Origin: Glandiceps talaboti | Taxonomy: Eukaryota > Hemichordata > Enteropneusta > Spengelidae | Reading direction: 5' to 3' | NCBI RefSeq assembly: GCF_964340395.1 | Contig: NC_135565.1 | Span: forward strand, 13,539,709-13,603,708 | Length of the DNA: 64,000 bases | Shown here: piece after piece, positions 25,400 through 37,319 of the stretch | Numbering within the stretch: the first letter of the stretch is position 1 | Layout of the letters: each line of letters begins with the position of its first letter | Program-made: the position numbers and the translations under genes | Notes under the pieces: model-generated | The model's database searches: none | Told to the model about the DNA's origin: nothing | Seen by the model: the letters and a program-made list of their open reading frames with translations, nothing else

Positions 25400-25632
25400 G
25401 ATGGTGTAAATTCAGAGAACCACATCGTACCTTTCACCGATGATGTAATTCAGAGATTCCCATCATACCTTGCACTGGTGATGTAATTCAGAGATTCCCA
25501 TCATACCTTGCACGATGATGTTTTTCAGAGATTCCCATCATACCTTGCACTGGTGATGTAATTCAGAGATTCCCATCATACCTTGCACTGGTGATGTAAT
25601 TCAGAGATTCCCATCATACCTTGCACTGATAA
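25400..25632. repeat. Minisatellite, 38-bp unit, about 6 copies
   Basis: CAGAGATTCCCATCATACC recurs at 25451, 25489, 25526, 25564 and 25602 with spacings of 38, 37, 38 and 38. A diverged first copy starts near 25412. The intervening part is TTGCACTGGTGATGTAATT. Confidence 0.9.
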
Positions 25633-25639
25633 GAGATGT

Positions 25640-26560
25640 GCACTGACATTTACAAGTAATTCCATCACAAATAAGCCTTCTCAAAAAGATTTATCGTAAG
25701 CTCTAATTTTGAAGATTTCATTACAAGTTGTTGCGTAGTCGGTGTGAAGTGTCCGTTTGTTGAACTTTTAATAAGTACAGGAAGAAGGGCATGATAAACC
25801 TTTGATTAGTATTCTTAAGGCTGTTGAAATGTTAGTAAGACAGAGAAGAAGAAAAAGATTCGCTGGTGTGAGGCTAATAAGGGTTTCAGAACACAGCAGC
25901 TACAAGAGGTCTCAGTGCAGTGCCTCTGTTACTTTTTTCAGAGAGAGAGCACAGAAATTAAAAGGGGCTTAATGCCACTGTTATGTTGTTGTTACGGGAG
26001 AACACAGAATTTAGAACAAAGCTCAACACCCTGCTACCTAGTCTAGATGCTAATCATCTCAGATCTGAGAGATCTTGGGATTCAATGCCATAGATAGTTC
26101 AGAGAAAACACTGAAATTGCAAGAGGGCGCAGCACCCTTTTACCTTGTATAGAGTTAACACATACATGTACAGTACATGACAAGGGGACTCAGTGTGATG
26201 ATTACCTTGTTGAAGGAGATCCTAGAAATTACAAGAGAGTTCGGTTCTCCTCCACCCTCCTTCATGTGACCATCTTCTTTACAGACAAGGTTTTAAAACT
26301 AAAACTTATCAAATGATGAAATGTACAATGTAACAACAAAGCCTTAAAATATGAAACTTATCAAATTACAGAATTTAATTCAAATCTCTAGTTCCAAGAT
26401 GCTATGTCAAATGTTATTAATCTAATTCAGTTGTTGATTTTCCTTGTTTGTGACATGTTCCACTTGTTCATGCTTGCCTGTCACTGGTCATAGGCACTAC
26501 TGTCATGTCATTCGAGTAGTGCGTCGCATGAGTTAACTTGCATTGAATCTCCATTTACTT
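25640..26560. other. Intronic DNA with diffuse old duplications
   Basis: Recurring 'ACACAGAAATT...AAGAGGG' phrases near 25945, 26005, 26110 and 26225 suggest a very old tandem structure of about 100 bp. No gene-like frame. Confidence 0.35.
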
Positions 26561-26563
26561 CAT

Positions 26564-27210
26564 TCATCTAACCCGTCTAATACATAGATGTATCTATGCT
26601 TACACCAACTCTCATATCCCGTCTAATACATTCCTATGCTTACACCAACTCATATATCCCATCTCATACATACCTATACTTACACCAACTCATATATCCC
26701 ATCTAATACATACCTATGCTTACACCAACTCACATATCCCATCTAATACATACCTATGCTTACACCAACTCATATATCCCATCTCATACATACCTATGCT
26801 TACACCAACTCATATATCCCGTCTAATACATACATATGCTTACACCAACTTATCTATTCCATCTAATACATACCTATGCTTACACCAACTCACATATCCC
26901 ATCTAATACATACCTATGCTTACACCAACTCATATATCCCATCTAATACATACCTATGCTTACACCAACTCATATATCCCATCTAATACATTCCACTGCT
27001 TACACCAACTCACATTTCCCATCTAATACTTACCTATGCTTACACCAACTCATCTATCCCATCTAATACATACCTATGCTTACACCAACTCACATTTCCC
27101 ATCTAATACATACCTATGCTTACGCCAACTCACATATCCCATCTAATACGTTCCACTGCTTACACCAACTCATCCATCCCATCTAATACATACTTATGCT
27201 TACACCAACA
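26564..27210. repeat. Minisatellite, 40-bp unit, 16 copies
   Basis: The anchor TACACCAACT (or a one-base variant) falls at 26601, 26641, 26681 and so on to 27201, always 40 bp apart, with no insertion or deletion in 16 units. The other part of the unit reads CATATATCCC, ATCTAATACA, TACCTATGCT, with scattered substitutions. Confidence 0.97.
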
Positions 27211-27915
27211 AATTGACTTTCCTGAGTTGGAATGTTCTGATGAAGGCCATGGATTTGCCACGTTCCAATTTTTCACTTCATGTTCATAATTTTCTTCTCT
27301 TGCATCTTTGTCGAACAAAACCATATCGTCAGACAGTCTGTCTCCACAACCCAACAGCTATTGCCAGGGATCATTAATAACAAAATCAGATTGATAGGGG
27401 AATTTGCTCTTATCTGGAACAGTTTAGGGTTGATGTCCTACTAAATTAGAAATTCAATTACAAAGGATCATATACTAGGAAGAACATTGGAATTAGACAT
27501 TAAAACTATGTTGTTGTCACTTGTCAATGTCATGAAGTGTCTTTGCACTTTTTGATATATTTTTGATATTTTCACAAGTTTTTTTTTTTCAATGAATTCA
27601 CTATTATTCTTTTCAGAAAGTTAATGATTATATCCGAACACAAATTTGTTATTAACGTTATTGCATTACATTTTTGACTATGCACTTTAGTCCGTGGTCA
27701 CTTCTCCACTATTCAGAATGTGTGAGTGATGTGTGCCGTCAAAAATTTAAGGTAATTTCAAGTTTGTATTTTGAACCAAGGGAATGTTGCACATACACTT
27801 TAAGATAATTTTGTTTTAAACTTCATGAAAGCACTAATGTAGTAACTGAGTAAGGAGGAAATGTCCTCTATGAATGAATAAGTACATTGAATTTATATTT
27901 GAGATTAGTGTGTTG

Positions 27916-28440
27916 TTATAAAGGGGAATGCTGCTCCAGGAAATAAAGGTATTTTCATAAACATTTGGTTTTGGATTGAGTAATTTCACAGTGTAAGTAT
28001 ATTTGTGTTTGAGATTATTGTGTTGATTTTAAAGAGGAACGCCATTCTGGGAAATAAAGGCATTTTCGAAAGCTTTTGGCTTTGAAGAGTAACTTCACAT
28101 CACATGAATATTGTACACTAGGAAACACCTGTTACCATGTTGAAACTTCATTTTACCTTGATTACTGTATTCTCACACTTGTCCGCCTCATGGGACTTAG
28201 CAGGCATATATATTAGATGAACACTGAATATTCATGATTTCTAAATGCTTATAACCACTAGAGAATAGCCATGACTATTGTCATTGTGAGTTTAGAGGTG
28301 AAAAAGAGTTTCAATTTGGTGGTTTTTGGCAATCATGCAAAAATTATGTGATGTGAAATGATGAAGCAATTCTCTAAAATCCAAAGTTTATGAAAATACC
28401 TCTTATCATCTTATTTCCTGGAGTGGTGTTCCACTTTAAA
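27916..28440. mobile_element. TIR element family T (about 414 bp) with a neighbouring fragment
   Basis: 28027-28110 and the reverse complement of 28330-28440 match over about 85 bp: TTTAAAG, GAACGCCATTCTGGGAAATA, GGCATTTTC, then TTTTGGCTTTG, and CTTCACATCACAT. These are long inverted repeats around a non-coding core. A second left-end fragment in direct orientation lies at 27916-28000. Sequence like the right end recurs at 41395-41523. Confidence 0.65.
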
Positions 28441-29089
28441 GTTTAATTAAAATGTAGTGTTGATGTGGAAATATAAATAGCCTCAAATAAATACAGTGCA
28501 AATACACATATACCAAAAAACCATATTTTCTACATTCAATACTGTATGTAAGTAAACACTGTGTAATGCTAGATCCGTTCAATGTAAACAATTGTATGAT
28601 TTAGGTCATCAGTAATTTGAACTGTCGTTTCTCTGTTAAAGCAGTAACATGTGACATTTTCTATTATGCATAAACTGTCTATTACTGTTCAAGAAATTTA
28701 TGAAGATGTCAAAAATTTGTAATTACATGTATTAAAACGCAATATCACAGACTTCAGCCTTTATTGCAAAGAGGTATTTAATGTTGACTTTTTAATGTGA
28801 AATAACCAAAAGAATTTGATGGCATGTGAAGACAGGCTGACGTGCGTGTAATACAAATAGGCAAGTCGTTAGACAGTCAGATTGTGATAATTGAATGTCA
28901 GCAATATTTGTGACAATGTGACAAGCTGCTGGGTCATCAGAGGTCATTGACTAACAATTATGAAAGTTTGACCTACAAGTTCAACTTTGACCCAATGTCA
29001 CAAAAGTTCTGGTAAAGGTTAAAAGAACAATTGAAATGTAATTTTTTTTTGTTTGACTATTGAGATAGACAGTTGAGGGTCAACTCATT

Positions 29090-29445
29090 GCATACTCGTT
29101 TCGAGAACTAATTTGACCTGATGTGACCTTTCAACCTTGACCTTTGGGTTTCAAAGAGCTGTCAAATGCAAATTTGTTGTGATGTACTAATTTGATTTTT
29201 GACCTTTACTGTGAATTCAAACAGCTGGGGTCAGAGGCAAATGTGTTAATTAAACCTTTGAACTTTCCACTTTGACTTCCAGTTCAAAAAGCTGGGATCA
29301 AATGCAAATGTATTTCATGTTTTAGACCTTTCACCTATCCACATTGCCCTCCAGTTCAAAGAGCTGGGATCAAAGGCAATTGTATTTCATGTGTTAATTA
29401 GGCCTTTCAACGCTGACTATGTGTTCAGATAGCTTCGATCAAAGT
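29090..29445. repeat. Tandem repeat of about 80-90 bp, about 4 copies
   Basis: CAAAGAGCTGTCAAATGCAA, CAAACAGCTGGGGTCAGAGG, CAAAAAGCTGGGATCAAATG and CAAAGAGCTGGGATCAAAGG begin successive units. Each contains 'TGACCTTT' or 'GACCTTTCA' words and GTTAATTA-like ends. Confidence 0.65.
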
Positions 29446-29687
29446 TAAAATTTTCAAAACTACGTTATAACTTATATAAGTTGCATTGCTTTTATTTGGT
29501 TGAATATTTTCAGGGAGTAATTGTGGTAAGTGTACACATACTAATAGTCCTAGGTTTGATAGTTGAAGTGACAATAAATCATAACTTGTAAGTTGTACTA
29601 AATCCAAAAATCCAAATGTGAATCCAGGGGTTGACCTATAGTAGTAGTCTAGGGCACATAAAGTACTAAACAACTAACTATGTTGAC

Positions 29688-29805
29688 TACCAAATTAGCA
29701 GTAGTCCAATACATAGACTACTAAACATCATATCTAGACTACCAAATTAGCAGTAGTCCAGGACACATAGACTTCTGAACATTGTATGTTGACTACCACA
29801 TTTAT
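29688..29805. repeat. Tandem duplication of about 55 bp
   Basis: GACTACCAAATTAGCAGTAG occurs at about 29686 and 29740 with ACATAGACTACTAAACATC-like sequence between. A third partial unit begins GACTACCACATTTATTAG. Confidence 0.7.
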
Positions 29806-30261
29806 TAGCTGGTAATGTGTTAGACCAATGGAACTCAACAGAAAATTATAGTTGAAACAGTTCACTTGGCAAAATCTGGCTTCTGAGCAAGTAAAATTCA
29901 AGCAATGGAATCACATACATGTGTAGGTACCATAAACTACATTTTGTGTATGTTTTCTGAGATAACCCATTTAGATAAGTTATATTTCCCAGCAATTCTG
30001 AAGAGTTATCTGCCATGCTGTACCCATTCATGAAGGTAAACCAGGTCAAGGATGCTTTCAGATTGTCCTACAGGTACTTGATATAAATCTACAACTATTT
30101 GGATCTTTTGATTCCAGATGAACAATATGTTATAAACTCTTTCAGTTGGCATTTAGGATATGGAAGGCATCTGATCAGTGTATTCAGAATGTCGTGTATG
30201 TTGGGATGAGGTGTAAAATGCAACAGTCAACTTTAACTTAAGCATACATACAATTCACACA

Positions 30262-30285
30262 TATATACATACATACATACATACA

Positions 30286-30316
<31 letters not shown>
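30262..30316. repeat. (CATA)n microsatellite
   Basis: About 12 perfect CATA units, with imperfect ends. Confidence 0.97.
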
Positions 30317-30318
<2 letters not shown>

Positions 30319-31849
30319 GGACAGATAGACAGACTTCATTCACACATACACAAGTTCATGACAATTTTCACTGAACAAACCCTTGTTGATGTCCTGACAT
30401 CAGGATTTGTTAGGGATGCTAATAATTTAAAAAAATGGTATATGATATTGGCCTAAAACACAAGGTTGTAAGGGCTCAGAGTGAGGCTTGCTGAAGCCAT
30501 GTATAATGTATGTGTATCTTTCATAAATTGGTCAGCGCCAGAAGTTAGAACATACCCCTTGTCCCTCTTCCAATGGTCTGTAACATTACCAGGTGTTAGT
30601 GTACATCATTCTATACATGCACTGTGGTATTTATGTCTTCTTCCCCTCAGTTAGTGTCAAAGGTGAAGAAATATTAAAATACGATTACCAGATGCAGCTA
30701 CTTGACATAGTTACAGAGCTGGTAGGCTTGAGTTGGTTGTTAAGAGAGCATCAAGTGTCTCTTGTGATTTTCTCACCCTAGACAAGTTAATTGTCATTTT
30801 GACATAGCTATTTTCTTATCTTTGACAATAACACTGATTACTAGTGTGGACTTTGCTACTGTTTTGTACCTGACTGTGGTTCCAAGTTTGCATTTGGTGG
30901 CTTAATTATGAGTGGGTGGGTTAATCCTGTTTGTGTAGGAATGAGTTGATATCGTTAATCCAAGGTGATATACTACTCTCGTAGTCTAGATGCTAACCGT
31001 GTCTTCAAATCTCAAGATCTCTCTTCACCCTGTCTAGCTAAATCAGAAGTCATAAATCAAATGTTGTTCATGCAAATGAATAAACTCCCAACTGTTAGAA
31101 TGATGTAAACAATATGTAAGTACCGTTCTGAGCAATTATACCATATTTGGACTTCATGTATCTGTGCCTAATTAACTTATCATTGGTCTGAATTGTGTGA
31201 TTGATTAACAAAGACATGATGTTAACAACTGCATATACCTTGCTGAAATTTCATCTCATTGAGCTAGACATGAGACGAGATTTGAAGCAACAGATAGCCT
31301 CCAGGCTACTGGTCACTGGAGTGTAGCTTTCATCCTGCCCATCATAAAATTCCTGATCTTGAAATTATTTTCAGCCCCAGACAGACACTGCCCAAGGGGG
31401 ACTATCACAATGAGTTTTGTATGTCAGTTTGGTCATTAGTGTGTCTGACCCTGCATAGTGCTATTGGTGACACACCCAACCTGATTCAAACCTGGTACAA
31501 TGGTTATCTCATGTAAGTGTCCTGAGGTCATGTACCAACTACCTTGTGTTTATGATTCATGAAATTTGGTCAATCTTTGGTCACTTCGCTGAGAAATTCA
31601 GTGTTCAAATTGTGCTTTTAAATTCTGGGAAATTGTATTCAAAGGTCTGTAATTCAGTCTGATTTTTTCACAAGAATGTTATCTTTATCAGTGGAGCCAC
31701 AAGGATTAGGTACGATGTAAAATGATTCTTTTAAACCAAATTGTTCCCTACATGTAGGTCTACAAATAACTGTTTCACATCCAAATTTTAACCCTAATGT
31801 GACTGGTAGCAAAAAGAACCATTTAGCAATCATGTCACAATTGAAGACT

Positions 31850-32120
31850 GTCGATCAAACTGTTGACGCTAGTCAAGCAAAGGACTGAAAGGGTACGGGT
31901 AGGTCTAGGGTTAGCGCTCATTTGTATATCTTTAAGTTACCATAATCCAGGTGTAGTCGGGCGAATAGTCTAGAGGTTATCCATAACTTCAAAGGACCTC
32001 AATGAGCTCGGTGTGAGAGATTTGATGCCACGTATAGCAGCTTGACTATCAAGCAAACAGCTTAAAAGGTTAGGCATAGGGTTAGTACCCATTTGTATCT
32101 ATAACCGTAATCAGCCTTCT
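31850..32120. repeat. Direct duplication of about 185 bp spacing
   Basis: 'GGTCTAGGGTTAGCGCTCAT' with TTTGTAT recurs as 'GGCATAGGGTTAGTACCCAT' with TTTGTAT, and the preceding 'AGTCAAGCAAAGGACTGAAA' recurs as 'TATCAAGCAAACAGCTTAAA'. Confidence 0.5.
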
Positions 32121-33231
32121 AAACTGAACGTATCTTTTAAAGTAGATAGCAACACAGACCTGTGTCCACTTGAGCCAAATTGAAATGGTTTAAACTGAAC
32201 TGATTCAGGTTTTCGCATTGTTAGCGATTGCCCCTAAGGCTGTGATGTCATTTGGAATAACCTAAGACATACTAGTATACCTAGCCATTACAGTTTAGCA
32301 GTATGAATTATGGTGTATTGTCGTAGTCTTGTCTTGTTAGTCTTTCTCCAAGCGTGACCGTTTGACACGCATGATGACCATTGAAACCCAGGTGGCATAC
32401 AAAGCGCTGTTGCATACATGATACAGCTCAAAGTTTGTCACATGAAAGTCTTGAAAGACATAGATATTAACTGTTGGAGTGTGTTTCTTATCTCTCTGCA
32501 GCATGGGGAACATAAAATGTGTATGATACGGATAGTTTTTAGGTAATCATTCCATGTTCCTGCTGTAATGTTAAGTTTAAAGTCGAGCCCACCGTATAGC
32601 ATATAGATTGACTTGTACTTGTACATGCTCAGGACCCTCCAGAATACAGTATTCATGTAGTGCCTAGAGTTGATAACTTTAACATGGTGGGATATGATCT
32701 AGAAGATAGGAGTACATGTAATACCACTGGTATCATATAGCTACACCTAGTTATTCAACATTTTCTAGAAATGGTTGCCCTTAGGACCTACACGTATGCA
32801 GCACAAGGAGTTGATGTTACTACTAGAAGTTACAGCAGAAACATTTGCATAACAATTCAGACAGAATTCAGATTTCCATTTAGATGGAGTGTTTCCAATT
32901 ACATTACCCCCTGACCTCCCAGTGACCCCTCCCAGCCCCATCCCATCAGGCTTAAAAAGATAGCTTGGCAGTCGATAAGCAATTTGATACAAGCGTCCTC
33001 GTCACCCAGCATAGCCAAGTACTTCATTGAGTAGAACGCTTTGCTATGCTTCACTTGTAAGCTTACTTCATGGTTTCAAATGGCCACTCATGCTGTGACC
33101 ATACTTCTGCATAGCAGGAAGTGAAAGGATACTATGCAAAATTGAATCAATTAGTAGTAGTTTGACCCCAGAGCTGTGGAGTGTGTGCGTGTCTTCAGTT
33201 GTCCTACAGGGCAGGCTGTAGGCATTGGTTT

Positions 33232-33720
33232 GGATTTGGCATTCACCTTCCTACACCTAGCCTGTCTACAAACATTTGGAATTGACCTTCCTACATTTTG
33301 TACACGTAGCCTGTCTTCACCTTCCAACACCTAGCCTGTATGCTTGCACTGGTTCCGATGTGGTATTCACCTTCCTACATATACAGGCCAGGTGTAGGAA
33401 GGTGAAGATGTAAAGGCTACATGTAGGTTTAGGAAGGTGAAGACAGGCTAGGAGTAGGAAGGTGAATGTCACATCAGAACCTGTGCAAGTACATATACAG
33501 GCTATGTGTAGGAAGGTGAAGACAGGCTAGGCGTAGGAAGGTGAATGTTACATCAGAACCCGTGCAAGTACCTATACAAGCTAGGCGTAGGAAGGTGAAG
33601 ACAGGCTAGGCGTAGGAAGGTGAAGACAGGCTAGGCGTAGGAAGGTGAAGACAGACTAGGTGTACATATATAATATAATACTTCTACAGGTTCTGATGTA
33701 ACATTCACCTTCCTTCACCT
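33232..33720. repeat. Inverted minisatellite (head-to-head array)
   Basis: A unit of about 25 bp containing CACCTTCCTACACCTAGCCT occurs in one orientation in 33242-33385, and as its complement AGGCTAGGCGTAGGAAGGTG in 33386-33665, then flips again near 33703-33720. A longer phrase with 'CAGAACCTGTGCAAGTAC' is interspersed at 33474 and 33554, and its complement is 'GCTTGCACTGGTTCCGATGT' at about 33342. The arms could form a large hairpin centred near 33386. Confidence 0.85.
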
Positions 33721-35004
33721 TCTGGGCTTATGCATGCAATGTATCAGTTTGATCTGTGGTACAAATGAAATCAAATGGGCAATTTTACTGTAAAATACAA
33801 ATATATTCTTCTAAGTAATGAGAATACATTGAGACTCAATACAAGTGTGTGCTCCTATACTACCTTGGTTGATCTTTCTGTGTAGAACATATGACCTTGA
33901 CCTCAATCTTCAAGGTCAAGTGACAAATATCATGCTGTTTCTTATGTTTCAGACCCCCACAAAAAAAACCCCAAATCAACGTGGGAAAAAAAAATGTTAG
34001 ACCGTGTATTTCAAACCAATAATACTACATGCTATCTTTCATATGAACATTTGTCAAATCTGTATGTACTTAAAATGAAAATAGTGTAAAATGGGCATAT
34101 TTACACAAAATAAGCATGTTGTGGTTTAACTTGTAGAGCCAAGATATGAGGTTGGGACTACATCTGTCAAGGTTTGTTCCTAATTATCAGGCTGAACCAT
34201 GTTCTGCAGATACATGTAGACTAATTGCAGTTGAGTTCCTGTATACACATGATGTATACAATGAGTGTGCAAAGTAATACTTGATAGAATCACTTTAGCA
34301 GAATCTTGAATTCATGTAGACTTGTTGAAACTTAACACATGAACTGAGTATGATTGCCAGACAATGTGGCTCCCGTCAACTACACTCAGTTAAAATACAA
34401 GACTTCTCATTGGCTGTGGCGACATCAATCTGTAGGAGAAGTGTGTGACAGCCAATCAATACCAGTGTGTGTTGTAGACTTGTAAGTACTTCCTGATTCA
34501 ATCAGTTGTTGGGTTTTTAGCTGTTGAATGTGTTCGTGGTGACCCTAACATGAAATTTGTTTTGGTGTAATTTGACAGGAGTATCAGACACTATCAACAG
34601 AGCAATTACTTCAACCTAACCTTTGACCTCATGAAAAGTTTTAAAAACCAATTGAAAGTCACATATATATGGTCTATCACATAATAATGGAATAAAATGA
34701 ATCATCAGCAAACTTTACTATCATGATGTAGTTGAAAGAGTGTTTGTCTATCCAAATAAGTTAATATTAGCATAGTAACAAAGAACATCTGGGAATGAAA
34801 TTGGAGACTTCACCTGTATACTGGCCATTGACAGGTACAATGTACACTTTGCTTGCTAACATAACAAGTTATCGCAAAGGTGTTGAGTGAGCCTTCAGGC
34901 AACCTGAATATGTCACTCACTGTCTGTGTACTTGCGAAGACTTTACAACCCTGGTATTAGGGAAGGAAGAAATCTGGTCCAACTTGCATTGGTTTCTGTG
35001 TTGT

Positions 35005-35400
35005 ATGATTTGGGGAGTGTGGGGGGGGGGGAGGGGGGGCTGAATCCTAGTAAAATGACAAGTTAAGTCAGGTAGATACAGACTGTAATACTAGTATGTA
35101 CTCCAGCTTGATAGAAACATTGCTGAAGGTATGCTAGTGTTAAGGACATGGGGTGTGTATCGTTTTAGGCAGTGTAATAGTTTGGGAATTCTGTTTTTAA
35201 ACTAAGGGGGTAACATATTGTCTTCAAATTTGTATACTACATGTAGAGGGTGAGGGTGGGGTTTTGAACCCTGGTAAAAATGATGAGAGGTTACAGTAGG
35301 TAGAAATGATTATACAATGTACTCTAGCACAGATAGAAACACTGCCATGGGTATGTTAGGGATGTTTTCCTTGTATCTGTTGGCAGTGTTTTTTTGTTGA
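35005..35400. repeat. Direct duplication of about 240 bp spacing
   Basis: 'GAATCCTAGTAAAATGAC' to 'TAGAAACATTGCTGAAGGTA' (35042-35134) is echoed by 'GAACCCTGGTAAAAATGAT' to 'TAGAAACACTGCCATGGGTA' (35266-35353). The left copy is preceded by a poly-G run. The wording overlaps with the 'AACCCTGGTAAAATGAC' repeat at 50215-50520. Confidence 0.5.
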
Positions 35401-35710
35401 AGTGTACGAACTTTGTTGACAAAAAGAGGGAAATCAGGTAAATCATACTTGGATGTCCATACCATGTAACATAATTTTGGTATTATTAGGAACAACGATA
35501 AAACACTTGGGGACACACAGATATTACCTACTTCCTGCCTGTCACATCAAATTATGTTTCAGGTTAAATGATTGACATACATACAATTTACTGATGTAAA
35601 AAAAAAAATCAAAATGAAAAGAGACTGCTTAAGTTTGTAAAATAAGACTAAAAGGGTATTTAACCACAAACTAATTTTTTGATAGATGGAATGTGACAAA
35701 AATGGAAGAT

Positions 35711-35754
35711 ATGCAAATTTTATCAGATATGCAAATTGTATAAGATATGCAAAT
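35711..35754 (+). promoter_or_regulatory. Three octamer (ATGCAAAT) motifs at 18-bp spacing
   Basis: ATGCAAAT occurs at 35711-35718, 35729-35736 and 35747-35754. Each is preceded by AGAT or AGAT-like bases. The octamer is the canonical POU/Oct site. The even spacing shows an 18-bp tandem triplication, which may be chance slippage or a selected cluster. Confidence 0.4.
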
Positions 35755-37130
35755 TTCATAGTTATAATATAAAAGAAATCAATTAGATTTTAATATCTCA
35801 GGAAGGCAAGATTACTAATAGTATATCATGTGTTAAGTTGTTGATATAGTGGTATTTTTTCAATTTACTTTTCCTGAAGCCGAGGCCAAACAAATTCGAT
35901 CAACATGTTTTCATCAAGAAGGCATCGCTATGGTAATGGATGAAGGCGTGGATAGAATGATGAAAATGATTAGTTTGAGTTGTACCAAGTGTAAGAAATC
36001 ATTATACAAACTTGTATACAGGATTTCAAGGAGTGTCAATTTTACAAATTATTCTGTTTTGAGTATTAATACGTATGTTATGTAATAAGATAAAAAACCC
36101 GTAAGCACTAGAGTAGTCATACGATGGCCGCATGATGAATATAAAAATACTGATTGTGAAAACAACTCTGTTGGCCTCTAGATTTCCATTTGTCAGTGAA
36201 AGCTACATACATACCTGTATATATGTATTGCTGTGTGCTAAATACATGTAAATGGCGTCTCTGCAGATTATACATGTATCTGTGGAATACTTACATTTCA
36301 CTATTCAAAGAAACGATCACTTTATTTTTAACACTAATAGCAACCTCCTCGACCAAATTTTTCAAACTCGTACAAATTATTTTTCGACGCCTCGAAATGA
36401 TTTGATTAATGTCTTTATACTGAGAGAATTTTTCTAAACCCGAACCTTTAGCAAATTATTCATTTCTTAAACCGTGACATCTATCGATAGATTGGCAGTC
36501 CGTGGAGAAAAGTGTGAAAGGTTTTTTTCAACTTGAGAAAGTCCCTCTGGCCTATCAAAATTAAATAATGACTCCCAACAAGCAGAAAGCGGTCTATATC
36601 ACAGCTTTATTAAAATGAATTGCTCAATTACACATACCTGGAGTACATTAACCAATTTTTATTAAAATTCCACCAGTCTTGGCACCAGTGTTTTTGGAGA
36701 GTGATATTTTATAAGTCAATATTGATATGGATGTAAGTATGGTTCATCATGATTACATTCATTCAATTAAAATTTTTTTGTTATGTGTTTATGTGTCACC
36801 GCATATTTTGTGGGTGTGTACAAATGAAACTAGAGTTGAAAGTATTGTATGAGGTTGTAGTGAAAACTGATATTAGTCTAACTACAGTGATATGGTATAG
36901 GTATCTCTTCTCGACGAAAATAGCATAACTTGAGTTTGATGAATATAGCAAGTCCAAGTCTGGCAAAATTTCCCTTTTAAAATCCAAATTTTTCTCTGCT
37001 CTAGCTTCTTGAGTTCGTAGTTCTGAAGATCAGTTCATATTCACGCACATACACACGTGATATGTACATATATACATGTACATGTGTATGTACGGTACAT
37101 ACGTACATTTGTACGTGCATATGTATGTAC
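35755..37130. other. Intronic DNA, nothing recognised
   Basis: Open frames at 35849-36085 and 36190-36405 encode unremarkable peptides without domains. No repeat family seen. Confidence 0.45.
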
Positions 37131-37139
37131 ATACATATG

Positions 37140-37231
37140 TACATTATACATACATACAAGTACACACACACACACACACACGGGCATATGTACAATGTAT
37201 GTACAAACATATATACATTATACATACATGC

Positions 37232-37308
<77 letters not shown>
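37140..37308. repeat. (CA)n microsatellite with imperfect duplication
   Basis: Two segments TACATTATACATACATACAAG and its near copy at about 37214 are each followed by (CA)n. The second run (37236-37307) is long and nearly pure. It opens long artificial frames on both strands. Confidence 0.97.
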
Positions 37309-37309
<1 letters not shown>

Positions 37310-37319
37310 TCATATGTAA

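Noticed and set aside
25400-27210. A CRISPR array, because of regular 38- and 40-bp repeats
   Set aside because: Units are contiguous without unique spacers, no cas genes are present, and the DNA is eukaryotic.
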